The translations under genes and the position numbers were made by a program. DNA of 64,000 nt from an uncultured Methanomicrobiales archaeon (lineage in GTDB: Archaea > Halobacteriota > Methanomicrobia > Methanomicrobiales > Methanospirillaceae): NCBI GenBank assembly GCA_949320185.1, contig CASGHK010000050.1:1-64000 (forward strand), in the 5' to 3' direction. Positions 50,787 through 60,022 of this stretch are shown here, one piece after another. How positions within the stretch are numbered: position 1 is the first letter of the stretch; each line of letters starts with the position of its first letter. The notes beneath the pieces were generated by a model. The model saw nothing but the letters and a program-made list of their open reading frames with translations. It did no database searches and was not told where the DNA came from.

Positions 50787-52658
50787 ATGCGTTGGATCCG
50801 AACCGACCCGGCACTGCTCGTACTCCTGCTCCTCCTGGTCTCCGCATGCGTCGGAGGTGCGTCCGCCCTGCTGCTGCCGTTCGACAATGCCGGAGCGTAT
50901 CCGGTGGGAGAGGGTGAACGGTGCTTCGTGGGCGGCATCGCGGTTGCCCCGAACGGGGGCCTCGTGATCGTCACCACCTCAGGGATGCACCTCAATTCGT
51001 CGATATTCATCTACAGCGGGGACGGACGTCCCCGCTCCCGGATCGAGATCCCGGTCAACGAGACCTGGACGGCATCCAGCGCGACCGATGTAGCGGTGAA
51101 CCGATCCGGCTATATCTACGTGACCGACCAGCTCGCGGGCCCGGGAGAGAAGGGAGCGGTCCTCGTCTTCTCGCCCGACGGCGTCCTCGTCGACTGGTGG
51201 CAACCGTGGGCGAAGCGTGATGCAAGCCTCCACAACGGGCTGGGCATCGGGCCAAACGACCACGTCTTCGTCACCGATTTCGCCGCGAGCGCGGTCCACG
51301 AGTTCTCACCCGGCGGTGACCTCCTCGCGACCCTCGGCGGCAGGGAGGGGACCGGGGTTGGCGAGTTCTCCCTCCCCGTCGATGTCGCTGTTGGGGCGGA
51401 CGGCACCCTGTACGTGAGCAATTTCTACTATGGCGATGGGGCAGAGCGCAGAGGCTACATCAGCCGGATCGTCCCGGGCGGCCAATGGACCGGCTGGAAG
51501 TTCGATGGGGAATGGGCGCTCTTCACCTGCATGGACCAGCAGGGCCGGCTCTTGGTCTCGAACTCCGTCTACCCCCCCGGGCTCGCGCCCGACCCGACCC
51601 GCCAGGTGAACGCCGATTACGCGGTCTACACCTACACCCCCGACGGGACGCTGGTAGCCGTCGCCGGCTCGATCCGTGAGAAGGACGAGGACGATGACAG
51701 CCCGATCGGCACCGTCGGCTTCCAGGGTGCGAACGATGGGCAGGTCGACTTCCCGATGGGCATCGCCGTGAACCAGGCGGGCGTACTCTACCTGACCGAC
51801 AACCGGCTCCAGAGGGTGCTGTCATGGCGACCCTATGCCGCACCGCCGGGCCCGCTCACGTCCTCCTTCGCAGTCGCGACGCAGTCCGGCGTCGCGCCGT
51901 TCACCGCCCGGTTCCTCGACTACTCGACCGGGGCCGTCTCGTGGTCCTGGGACTTCGGCGACGGACGGACATCGAACGAGCATGCCCCGAGCCACACCTA
52001 CCGGCTCCCCGGATCCTACACGGTCTCGCTCACCACCGCCGATGCCGAGGGACGAACGGCGACCGACACCCAGGTTAACGCGGTGGTCGCCACCGGGCTG
52101 GCCCCCACCCCCGATCCCGGGCCGCTGGTGGAGTTCCGGGTCAACCAGACACGGGGGACGGTGCCGTTCACGGTCCAGTTCTCCGACCGGTCGACCGGCG
52201 GACCCCGCGCCTGGTTCTGGGAGTTCGGCGACGGGGGGACCTCGCTCGTGCAAAACCCCATCCACACCTACACGGTCCCGGGCACCTACCGGGTGAACCT
52301 CACGGTCTTCGGGTCGTGGATCGGACCCAGGACCGGCTCGAACGTGAATCTCCGGGTCGGCCCCGACCCCCGGGCGCCGGTGGCGAACTTCACCCCGAGC
52401 CGTTCATCGGGAACGGCGCCGCTCTACGTCCGGTTCACCGACTCGTCAACGAACGCGACCTCATGGCGGTGGGACTTCGGCGGTCTGGCCTGGACCACGG
52501 CGACAAACCCGAGCGTCGTCTTCCGCCGCCCGGGCGAGTATGCGGTGACCCTGACCGCGACGAACGCGTTCGGTAGCTCAACGATGACCCGGAACCTCTC
52601 CGTGACCGGGGCGGTGCCCCGCGGGCTGGCAGGCTCGGCAGTGAGCGTCGTCGTATAG
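50787..52658 (+). CDS. secreted NHL-like beta-propeller protein with three PKD domains
   Basis: A 623-residue surface protein. ATG 50787 gives a signal peptide (LLVLLLLLVSACVGGASA). Residues about 40-390 form NHL/SMP-30-like repeats that build a beta-propeller (ATDVAVNRSGYIYVTD, GLGIGPNDHVFVTD, PVDVAVGADGTLYVSN, MGIAVNQAGVLYLTD). Three PKD domains follow, each with a WxFGDG-type strand: SWDFGDGRTS, WEFGDGGTS, and a last variant WRWDFGG without GDG. The protein ends in GSAVSVVV. No transmembrane anchor is visible. It is the first of a tandem pair with the gene at 52744. Confidence 0.88.
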   Translation: MRWIRTDPALLVLLLLLVSACVGGASALLLPFDNAGAYPVGEGERCFVGGIAVAPNGGLVIVTTSGMHLNSSIFIYSGDGRPRSRIEIPVNETWTASSATDVAVNRSGYIYVTDQLAGPGEKGAVLVFSPDGVLVDWWQPWAKRDASLHNGLGIGPNDHVFVTDFAASAVHEFSPGGDLLATLGGREGTGVGEFSLPVDVAVGADGTLYVSNFYYGDGAERRGYISRIVPGGQWTGWKFDGEWALFTCMDQQGRLLVSNSVYPPGLAPDPTRQVNADYAVYTYTPDGTLVAVAGSIREKDEDDDSPIGTVGFQGANDGQVDFPMGIAVNQAGVLYLTDNRLQRVLSWRPYAAPPGPLTSSFAVATQSGVAPFTARFLDYSTGAVSWSWDFGDGRTSNEHAPSHTYRLPGSYTVSLTTADAEGRTATDTQVNAVVATGLAPTPDPGPLVEFRVNQTRGTVPFTVQFSDRSTGGPRAWFWEFGDGGTSLVQNPIHTYTVPGTYRVNLTVFGSWIGPRTGSNVNLRVGPDPRAPVANFTPSRSSGTAPLYVRFTDSSTNATSWRWDFGGLAWTTATNPSVVFRRPGEYAVTLTATNAFGSSTMTRNLSVTGAVPRGLAGSAVSVVV

Positions 52659-52706
52659 TTCGCCCTCGCTCTCTCCGCCCCACCGTGCTTCCCGGAAAAA
52701 GAATGA

Positions 52707-52716
52707 GAAATGCTTA
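52707..52716 (+). promoter_or_regulatory. promoter core of the second NHL/PKD gene
   Basis: GAAATGCTTA begins 37 nt before the ATG at 52744. It matches the element before the paralogue at 50787 in sequence and distance, in an otherwise different spacer. Confidence 0.5.
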
Positions 52717-52743
52717 TTGAATGGACAGGACCATCATCGAAGC

Positions 52744-54651
52744 ATGAAACTGCTCGATCAGCGATGGTATCCCCTTGTCCTCCTCACGCTCCTTGTCGCC
52801 TCCGGCGTCGGCGCGGCGACAGGGCTCGACCCCTACGAGTTCGTGACATCGTTCCCGGTGAGCGGGACAGAGAGTTCGGCCCTCGTTGGAATCGCTACGG
52901 CACCGAATGGAGACCTCTGGGTGGTCGACCTCGACCTCGCAGTGAAGAACTCCTCGATCGTACGCTACAGCCAGGACGGCAGGCTCCTCACCCGGGTTAA
53001 TCTCCCGGTGAACGAGAGCTGGCAAGCCTCCTTTCCGAACGATGTCGCGGTAAACTCCTCGGGGTACGTCTTCGTGACCGACGCGATGGGGGGGCCCGAG
53101 ATGAAGGGAGCGGTCTTTGTCTTCTCGCCCGCCGGCGCCCTCGTCGATTACTGGCAGCCTTGGGAGAAGAACGATAGAAACTGGATCTACGGCATCGGGA
53201 TCGGACCGGACGACCACGTCTACGTCACCGATCATCACGCCAGCGCCGTCCGGGAGTTTACGGCCACCGGCGACCCCGTTGCCGTGTACGGCGGCGAGCC
53301 CGGCACCGGCCCGGGACAGTTCTCGCTGCCGTCCGATGTCTCAGTCGCCGCTGACGGCACCTGCTACGTGAGCAACCTGTTACAGCAGGACCCGGACGAG
53401 TCGTCCGAGAGGAGGGGCTATATCACGCGGTTCGTCCCGGGGGGGTCCTGGACAGGCTGGGAGTTCAACGGCGGCTGGGCGGTCACGAACGCCCTCGATG
53501 CCGGGGGCCGGCTCCTGGTCGCCAACACCCTCTATCGCCCCAACCTGGAGCCGATCGACGGGGTGAACAGCAATTATGCGATCTACGCCTACGAGGCCGA
53601 CGGCAGGCTCACAGGGACCATCGGCACCGTGGAAGTGCCCCGTTACCTTGCGCTCTCCAGCACCGACATCCGCGACCGGGTCATCGACCAGGTGAATCGT
53701 GGGAGCGATGAAGACGACGGCCAGGTCTTTGGCCAGGTGTTCCGCCCGATGGGCGTGGGCGTGGACCGCTCGGGCAGGGTTCACCTGACGGACCTGCAGA
53801 AGAAGACCGTCAACACCTGGAGGCCGTACACTGCGCCGCCCGGTCCTCTTTCGGCCTCCTTTGCCGCCTCCCTGCAATCGGGGACGGCGCCGTTCGCCGT
53901 GCGGTTCCTCGACTACTCGACCGGGGCCGTCGCATGGTCCTGGGACTTCGGCGACGGGCGGACGTCGAGCGAGCATGCGCCGGCCCATACCTTCCTGAGG
54001 CCCGGGCAGTACACGGTCTCGCTCACCACCGCCGATGCCGCGGGACGGTCGGTGACCGAGACGAAGCACGCATACATCGTCGCGACCGAACCGGCACCGG
54101 GGCCGGCACCAGGGCCGCAAGCCTCCTTCTTTGCGAACCGGAGCGAAGGCCCGGCACCGCTGGTCGTCGCGTTCACGGACGAATCGACGGGCGATCCGTA
54201 CGCCTGGCTCTGGGAATTCGGCGATGGCGCGACCTCGGTCGTTCAGCACCCGGCCCACACCTACACGGTTCCGGGCACCTACCTCGTCAACCTGACGATC
54301 ATCTCTCCGACCGGCACGGCCAGGACGCGGTATCCCGAGCGGATAGACGTCGGACCCGATCCCCGGGCGCCGGTCGCGAACTTCACCCTGAGCCGTTCAT
54401 CGGGGATGGCGCCGCTCTACGTGCGGTTCACCGACACCTCGACGAACGCGACCTCGTGGCGGTGGGACTTCGGCGGCCTGGCCTGGACCTCGATGAAGAG
54501 TCCGTCCGTCGTCTTCCGCCGGCCGGGTGACTACACCGTGACGCTCACCGCGACGAACGCCTACGGCTCCTCGACGACGACACGGAACCTCTCCGTGACC
54601 GGGGCGGCGCCCCGCGGACTGGCAGGCTCGGCAGTGAGCGTCGTCGGGTAA
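52744..54651 (+). CDS. secreted NHL-like beta-propeller protein with three PKD domains (paralogue)
   Basis: A 635-residue paralogue of the preceding gene with the same layout: signal peptide (LVLLTLLVASGVGAATG), NHL-like blades (NDVAVNSSGYVFVTD, GIGIGPDDHVYVTD, SDVSVAADGTCYVSN, MGVGVDRSGRVHLTD), and PKD domains (SWDFGDGRTS, WEFGDGATS, WRWDFGG). A Pro/Ala/Gly linker (PAPGPAPGPQ) joins the first two PKD domains. The blades have diverged more than the C-terminal PKD unit. It ends in GSAVSVVG and is followed by a T-run terminator. Probably a cell-surface or S-layer-associated protein; carbohydrate or protein binding is inferred from PKD/NHL families. Confidence 0.88.
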   Translation: MKLLDQRWYPLVLLTLLVASGVGAATGLDPYEFVTSFPVSGTESSALVGIATAPNGDLWVVDLDLAVKNSSIVRYSQDGRLLTRVNLPVNESWQASFPNDVAVNSSGYVFVTDAMGGPEMKGAVFVFSPAGALVDYWQPWEKNDRNWIYGIGIGPDDHVYVTDHHASAVREFTATGDPVAVYGGEPGTGPGQFSLPSDVSVAADGTCYVSNLLQQDPDESSERRGYITRFVPGGSWTGWEFNGGWAVTNALDAGGRLLVANTLYRPNLEPIDGVNSNYAIYAYEADGRLTGTIGTVEVPRYLALSSTDIRDRVIDQVNRGSDEDDGQVFGQVFRPMGVGVDRSGRVHLTDLQKKTVNTWRPYTAPPGPLSASFAASLQSGTAPFAVRFLDYSTGAVAWSWDFGDGRTSSEHAPAHTFLRPGQYTVSLTTADAAGRSVTETKHAYIVATEPAPGPAPGPQASFFANRSEGPAPLVVAFTDESTGDPYAWLWEFGDGATSVVQHPAHTYTVPGTYLVNLTIISPTGTARTRYPERIDVGPDPRAPVANFTLSRSSGMAPLYVRFTDTSTNATSWRWDFGGLAWTSMKSPSVVFRRPGDYTVTLTATNAYGSSTTTRNLSVTGAAPRGLAGSAVSVVG

Positions 54652-54660
54652 GCCCCTCTC

Positions 54661-54666
54661 TTTTTT
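54661..54666 (+). terminator. T-run terminator of the second NHL/PKD gene
   Basis: Six T within a pyrimidine run, 9 nt after the stop. Confidence 0.5.
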
Positions 54667-55046
54667 CGGACACGCCCTGTTCCATCGCTGAGGGGTCGTC
54701 ACCGACACATCTGCCCACGTGCATGCCCGGCGTGCCGGGGGCTGGCGACCCGGCCAGACGGATCCCAGAAGGTGGTTCGAAATATCCCCTTCGGGGTGGC
54801 GGGAATTGCCCGTGCGCTCGGACCCCCGGTGATCGCCGCTCTCACACCCCTCGCCGACCCCCGCACGCGGTCCTCCACCCCTGCTCCATCCATCGGCACG
54901 GAGGTCACCTGCCAGAGGGGGGGGCTCAACGACCGACGACAGGCCGACCGTGACGATTCAGCCACGATTGCCCGTCCCCGCGGTGCCGGGGCGGACTCCT
55001 GGACCGGATCGATCAGGTTTTCTCGTCAGACGTAACGTGTAGGCTC
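54667..55046. other. intergenic region without recognisable gene
   Basis: Open frames here are short, proline- and arginine-rich and lack ribosome sites. A TTTTCTCGTC stretch about 30 nt before the flavodoxin ATG may be promoter. Confidence 0.4.
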
Positions 55047-55529
55047 ATGAGGACCCTGATCGTCTATCATTCCCACTCGGGGCACACCCGTACCCTTGCA
55101 GAAAAGGTGGGCGAAGCCTGCGGCGCCAACCTCGTCGAGGTGAAGCCGCGGACTCCGTACGGACGGCTCTCAGCGTATCTACGCGGAACTCCTCGCGCCA
55201 GGCACCGGGAGGTCGACGAGATCGAACCCGATGTGATCGATGTCTCGGCGTACGACCGGATCGTGATCGCCACCCCAGTCTGGGGGGGGCACCCGACGCC
55301 GGTCATCAACGGCGCCGTCGCGGCCCTCCAGGGCGCCGGGGGAAAGAGCGCCGTCCTCTTCGTCACCTGCGGCGCAAACCCCGGCGAGTCCTTCTCCGTG
55401 CTTCGGGAAGCACTCACCGCTCGCGGCGTGAGCGTGGTCGGAGAGTTCTCGTTCTCGAGGAAAGAGCTCGGCGACGCCGTTCGGATCGGCGCCCTGGTCG
55501 AGGCCGTTCGCGGCCAGGCCCCCGGATAG
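55047..55529 (+). CDS. flavodoxin-family protein
   Basis: A 160-residue FMN-binding electron carrier or NAD(P)H oxidoreductase. The phosphate-binding loop is at the N-terminus: IVYHSHSGHTRTLAEKV, equal to the flavodoxin T/S-x-T-G-x-T pattern in relaxed form. The second flavin-contact loop is IATPVWGGHPTPVING, as in the flavodoxin_4 type (archaeal and clostridial). The third is FVTCGANPGESF. It stands alone between terminator-like sequences and probably serves low-potential electron transfer. Confidence 0.88.
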   Translation: MRTLIVYHSHSGHTRTLAEKVGEACGANLVEVKPRTPYGRLSAYLRGTPRARHREVDEIEPDVIDVSAYDRIVIATPVWGGHPTPVINGAVAALQGAGGKSAVLFVTCGANPGESFSVLREALTARGVSVVGEFSFSRKELGDAVRIGALVEAVRGQAPG

Positions 55530-55820
55530 GAGCATCCCGGGCCGACCGTTGTGCACGCCGGGGGTGTCGGCGAGCCCCGGCAGGGGCGGTCGTGGAGGGG
55601 GCACGAGACACCGGCAGATCGGCCAGAGGACCCTCGCGACCGCGGACCAGGGGGCACCAGTCGCGGCGTCACGGGCGCGGTGCCGGGCCGGGGATGAACC
55701 GTGACGGAGGGGTTCTGAAGGGATCGCTCTGGGATGATGGACCACACAGGTTGAGCTGGCAGACCAGCGATTCTGTGAACTCCCTGTCCAGGTGGTCTCG
55801 TCCGGTGCGATCACCGGCGA

Positions 55821-56735
55821 TCAATAATTGGTGACGATAATCTCGTTAATCTCACCTCTCTTCGTATGGTCACAGTTGATCATTCGCCGTGCGGGAACCC
55901 GTTCGATCCGGAACTCGGAGTAGAGGGTGTCAAAAAAATCGTCGTTGAGATCGGTATTTTTCGGATCCGAGTTGCTGAGCATCAACTTTGCTCCAGTGCG
56001 GTCACATTCAGAAAAGAAACGGGCGAGTCGTCGCTGTTCGTCGTCCCCGAACCCATCCATTGAATAGCCGGTGAACGACGACGTCTGGTTGAGAGGCCTG
56101 TAGGGGGGGTCGAGATAGACGAACGATTCGTCCGAGATGTAGGGTGCCGACAGAGCGAAATCGCCACGATGAACCTCAGTGTTCTGAAGAACCCCGGAAT
56201 CAGCATAGAGCAATTCAGCGTTCAGTATCTTCGGGTTTTTGTTTCTCCCGAAGGGGACGTTAAACTGTCCCTTCGAATTGACACGAAAGAGACCGTTGAA
56301 ACAGGTCCGGTTGAGAAAGATAAGATTCGCAACCCGGCTCGTCCAGGATGGTTCAAATCGGTTGAGGTTGACCTCCGCCTTCGTCTGGTTGAACTCATCC
56401 CGAACCTCGTAGAAGAACTCCTTTCGGGACGATTCATCTCGTGATAAAAACTTCACTGAGAGTTCTTCCAGATGGTTGACCAGAGAATCGACATCGTCTC
56501 TGACCACCGTGTAGGCCAGGAAGAGCTCTTCGTTGATATCGAATATGTGACACGATTTGAAGTTGAATGTACTGTTGAGATAGAAGTAGACGGCTCCGCC
56601 ACCCACGAAGGGTTCAATATAGGTTGAGAGGCCCCCTTCCCTCAGTTCCATGGGGATCCTGCTCTCGAACGCATCGAGCAACTGTTTTTTTCCACCGGCC
56701 CATTTCAGGAAGGGTTTCGATCGGACCTCTCTCAT
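55821..56735 (-). CDS. Dam-type (D12 class) adenine-N6 DNA methyltransferase
   Basis: A 304-residue adenine methylase. Motif X is KPFLKWAGGKKQLL, motif I is YIEPFVGGGAVYFYL, motif IV is VYLDPPYRP (DPPY), and motif VIII is LSNSD, all in the alpha-class order of the Dam/MboIA type. GATC is the common target for this class but cannot be confirmed here. GGAG lies 6 nt before the ATG. The gene is visibly more AT-rich than its surroundings, a sign of transfer. No restriction endonuclease is adjacent, so it is an orphan or the remnant of a restriction-modification pair. Confidence 0.9.
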   Translation of the reverse strand: MREVRSKPFLKWAGGKKQLLDAFESRIPMELREGGLSTYIEPFVGGGAVYFYLNSTFNFKSCHIFDINEELFLAYTVVRDDVDSLVNHLEELSVKFLSRDESSRKEFFYEVRDEFNQTKAEVNLNRFEPSWTSRVANLIFLNRTCFNGLFRVNSKGQFNVPFGRNKNPKILNAELLYADSGVLQNTEVHRGDFALSAPYISDESFVYLDPPYRPLNQTSSFTGYSMDGFGDDEQRRLARFFSECDRTGAKLMLSNSDPKNTDLNDDFFDTLYSEFRIERVPARRMINCDHTKRGEINEIIVTNY

Positions 56736-56766
56736 CCTTGACTCCGCGGGAACGTGCTGGATTGCA

Positions 56767-57018
56767 TTATCCCAATATTTGGTCCTCCTTTTTTTTATCC
56801 TGTCCTGTCGCCGCCGTGCACCAGCGGACCGTTTCCCAGACAGGATCCAGCAGGCTCAGCACAGCAGGGTGTTGGTCCCCGGAAGAATCGATCTCGACGG
56901 CGATCCGGATACCGGTCATCTCGAACACGAACCTGCGGTTGATTCCGAGCATGAGAGGCCTGCCGGTGCCGGAGAGGTTCTCGAACGGGATTCCGATTCC
57001 CACGGTATTCCTGACCAA
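56767..57018 (-). pseudogene. possible gene fragment, 83 residues, behind an in-frame stop
   Basis: The frame from TTG 57018 has ordinary protein character (IGIPFENLSGTGRPLMLGIN, FVFEMTGIRIAVEIDSSGDQ). The frame continues upstream of a TGA at 57019-57021 with residues LGATILSL, as though one stop codon interrupts a longer protein. Further upstream the frame (to 57240) looks less coding-like. It lies beside the methyltransferase gene and could be a remnant of its restriction partner, but I recognise no nuclease motif. Evidence is weak. Confidence 0.3.
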
Positions 57019-57236
57019 TCAGAGCGACAGGATGGTCGCACCAAGATAGCGGGGACAGGCAGCAGCCGCAGACTGCTCGGTGATCGAAAGGGACGGGCCT
57101 TCCCACCCCGACAGCCGGGCAAGCACCCGAAACGAAGGTACGGACCGGGGCCGACTCGTTCGATCGCATGGTGCGCACTGCCGGCTTCGTCCTGGATTGG
57201 CCTGGTCCCGGAGACGATCACGGAAAGAGCCGTTCA

Positions 57237-59837
57237 TCACGACATCTCGCCGGGATGGTCCGGGACCCCCTCGCCCGCCGGATGAGCCTCCGCGGAGACC
57301 CGGATGAGCTTGGCCCCTTCGAACCAGAGCACGCTCACCACCCCCGCGACCACGGCGACGGCGAGCTGCCCTGCCGTGACCGGGCCGAACCGGAAGAGCT
57401 CGGTGAGGAACGGGACCGAGAGTACCGCTGTGAGAAAAAGGACCGCCCCCATGGTGACGACCCAGAACGCGCGGTTCGGTCTCTGTATCGTCGCGACCAC
57501 ACTCTCGGTCCAGGAGCAGTTCGTCGCGATCAGGGAGAGGTTCGCCATCACGATCGTGGTGAAGGTCAGGGTGCGGATCGAGGCCTCGCCAAGGCCCAGA
57601 CTCATGCCCGCCGCGTAGACCGCGAGCACCAGGCCCAGAACCACGAGTCCCTGCGCGAGGGCGATCGTGACCGTGTGGCGGTTCAGGATGCGCTCCTCCG
57701 GATGGCGGGGCGGGCGGCGCATGATCCCGGGCTCCTCCTGCTCGGCCTCGAAGACGACCGAACAGGCCGGGTCGATGATCAGCTCGAGAAAGACGATGTG
57801 TACCGGCAGCAGGACAAGGGGCAGACCGAGCAGCACCGGGGTCAGCGAGAGGCCTGCTATCGGCGCATGCACCGCGATGATGAATGCCATCGCCTTCCGG
57901 AGGTTGTCGTAGATCCGTCGGCCCATGCGGACGCCGGCCACGATCGAGGCGAAGTTATCATCGAGAAGGACCACCGAGGCCGCCTCCCGGGCCACGTCCG
58001 TCCCCCGCTCTCCCATCGCGATCCCGATGTCGGCCGCTCTCAGCGCCGGCGTGTCGTTCACCCCGTCGCCGGTCATGGCCACCACCTCGCCGCAAGCCCT
58101 GAGCGAGTCCACGATCCGGAGCTTCTGCTCCGGCACGACCCGTGCGAAGACCGAGGTCTCCTTGACCGCCGCGAGGCACTGCTCCGGCGGCATCCCCTCG
58201 AGCTCAGACCCGGTGATGACCCTGTCCCCGTCCGAAAGGCCGATGGCGTCGGCGATTGCGCGGGCCGTGGTCGGGAAGTCGCCGGTGATCATCGCGACCC
58301 GGATCCCGGCGGCCCTGCACTCGGCGACGGCGCTGGGAACGTCGTGGCGGACCGGATCGATGAATGCGACGAGTCCGAGGTAGGTAAAGACGAAGTCGTG
58401 CTGAGCCGGCGGCAGGTCTTCCTGTCGGAGATTCGCCTTCGCCACCCCGAGGACCCGATATCCCGCCGAGGCGAGCTGCTCGGCTTCGTTCATCGGCCGA
58501 GCTGACAGGTCGCCGGTGAGATGGCAGAGGTCGATCACCGCCTCAGGCGCCCCCTTGACCGCGATGATGAGGTCGTCGCCAAACGAGGATCGCCAGACAT
58601 TGGACATCGCGAGCAGCTCCGGCGAGAGCGGGTACTCCTGGAGGAGGGCCCAGTTCGCATGGAGGTGCTCGGTGTCGGCGAGATTGATGTTCCCGAGACG
58701 GTGTAATGCCTGCTCCATCGGGTCGAACGGATCTCGTTTGCTGGAGAGGATCGCGTACTCGAGGAGCTCGTGGAACGGCTCGGGGAGCGCTCCGGCGAGT
58801 CCGGACAGGCAGTCGAACCGGTCCTCGCCGGCGCAGAGCCAGGCAACCGTCATCCTGTTCTCGGTGAGGGTCCCCGTCTTGTCCACGCAGAGGACCGTGG
58901 CCGCTCCCAGCGCCTCGATGGCCGGCACCCGCCGTGTCAGGACGTTCATCTTCGAGAGCCGCCAGGCACCAAGGGCCAGGAAGATCGTCAGGATCACCGG
59001 AAACTCCTCGGGCAGAAGGGCCATGGCGAGCGTGATGCCGGCGAGGAGGCCCTCCAGCCAGTCGCCCCGCGTGAGGCCGTACCCAACGACCACAACCAGG
59101 CAGAGGCCGAGGCCGAGAGTCGCGATGCCCCGAACGATACGGGCGGTCTCCCGCTCGAGCCGGGTGTCCTCGCGCCGGACGGACCGGAGCGCCTCGCCGA
59201 TGGTGCCCATCTCGGTGCCCGCACCGGTCGCCACCACCTCTGCGACGCCCCTCCCCTGCACCACGAGGGTGCCCGAGTAGAGCCAGGGGCGGTCGTCGCC
59301 CCCGGGTCGACGGTCCCCGGCATCTTCCCTTGCCGCAGGATGTTTTCGGACCGGGACCGACTCCCCGGTAAGGAGTGACTCGTCGACCGAGAGGTTGATG
59401 CCTGAGAGGAGGAGGGCGTCGGCGGCGACTCGATCGCCCTCGCCCACGACGAGGAGGTCGCCCACGACCACTTCCCTGCCGGGAATCCGCTGCGGCTCGC
59501 CGTCCCGGATGACGAGGGCTCGCGGGCTCGAGAGGTTTCGCAGTGCCGCCAGGGCCTGCTCGCTCTTGCGCTCCTGGTAGACGGTGATCCCGATGATCAC
59601 AAAGACGAACAACAGCAGGAGGGCACCCTCCTCGAGGTCGCCGAGAACGAAGTAGATGAGGCCGGCCCCGACCAGAAGGAGAAACATCGGTTCGTGGAGT
59701 ACCCCGCCGACGATCACGAGGAGGGTGCGGTCCTCCTGGACCGGCAACTCGTTGAAACCGTCCCGGGCGAGGCGCTCCGCGGCCTCAACGGAGGTGAGCC
59801 CCGGATTGTCGGTCGGGGAAGGTGCGGCCGAAGCCAT
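57237..59837 (-). CDS. P-type cation-transporting ATPase
   Basis: An 866-residue membrane pump of the P2 type. The actuator domain has SLLTGESVPV near 146, the phosphorylation motif CVDKTGTLTENRM near 332, the nucleotide domain carries KGAPEAVIDLC near 430, and the hinge is AMTGDGVNDTPALRAAD near 600. The TM4 ion site reads LLPEEFPVILT, unlike the PEGLP of most Ca2+ pumps, so the ion is uncertain; the family includes Ca2+ and Mn2+/Mg2+ exporters. The C-terminus has four further TM segments (about ten in all). ATG 59837 is chosen over an upstream GTG 59864; a TTCTAATG element about 30 nt upstream suggests a leaderless mRNA. Confidence 0.92.
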   Translation of the reverse strand: MASAAPSPTDNPGLTSVEAAERLARDGFNELPVQEDRTLLVIVGGVLHEPMFLLLVGAGLIYFVLGDLEEGALLLLFVFVIIGITVYQERKSEQALAALRNLSSPRALVIRDGEPQRIPGREVVVGDLLVVGEGDRVAADALLLSGINLSVDESLLTGESVPVRKHPAAREDAGDRRPGGDDRPWLYSGTLVVQGRGVAEVVATGAGTEMGTIGEALRSVRREDTRLERETARIVRGIATLGLGLCLVVVVGYGLTRGDWLEGLLAGITLAMALLPEEFPVILTIFLALGAWRLSKMNVLTRRVPAIEALGAATVLCVDKTGTLTENRMTVAWLCAGEDRFDCLSGLAGALPEPFHELLEYAILSSKRDPFDPMEQALHRLGNINLADTEHLHANWALLQEYPLSPELLAMSNVWRSSFGDDLIIAVKGAPEAVIDLCHLTGDLSARPMNEAEQLASAGYRVLGVAKANLRQEDLPPAQHDFVFTYLGLVAFIDPVRHDVPSAVAECRAAGIRVAMITGDFPTTARAIADAIGLSDGDRVITGSELEGMPPEQCLAAVKETSVFARVVPEQKLRIVDSLRACGEVVAMTGDGVNDTPALRAADIGIAMGERGTDVAREAASVVLLDDNFASIVAGVRMGRRIYDNLRKAMAFIIAVHAPIAGLSLTPVLLGLPLVLLPVHIVFLELIIDPACSVVFEAEQEEPGIMRRPPRHPEERILNRHTVTIALAQGLVVLGLVLAVYAAGMSLGLGEASIRTLTFTTIVMANLSLIATNCSWTESVVATIQRPNRAFWVVTMGAVLFLTAVLSVPFLTELFRFGPVTAGQLAVAVVAGVVSVLWFEGAKLIRVSAEAHPAGEGVPDHPGEMS

Positions 59838-60022
59838 GTACCCCAGAAGGAGATCGCCACACACATTAGAATTGTGGAACGCGTCAGCCCGGCGGATGCG
59901 GCTGACCGACGGTGTTCGCGCCGAACGGGAGCCCGGTCATGGCCCCTGTGAGGAACAACGCCTGCGGGGTAGCTGTCACGGTGAGAAACAATAAGTACCC
60001 AGATCCTCGACATTATGCCACG

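Noticed and set aside
57168-58505. 445-codon plus-strand open frame
   Set aside because: Exact antisense of the P-type ATPase; His/Asp/Arg-rich shadow with no domain.
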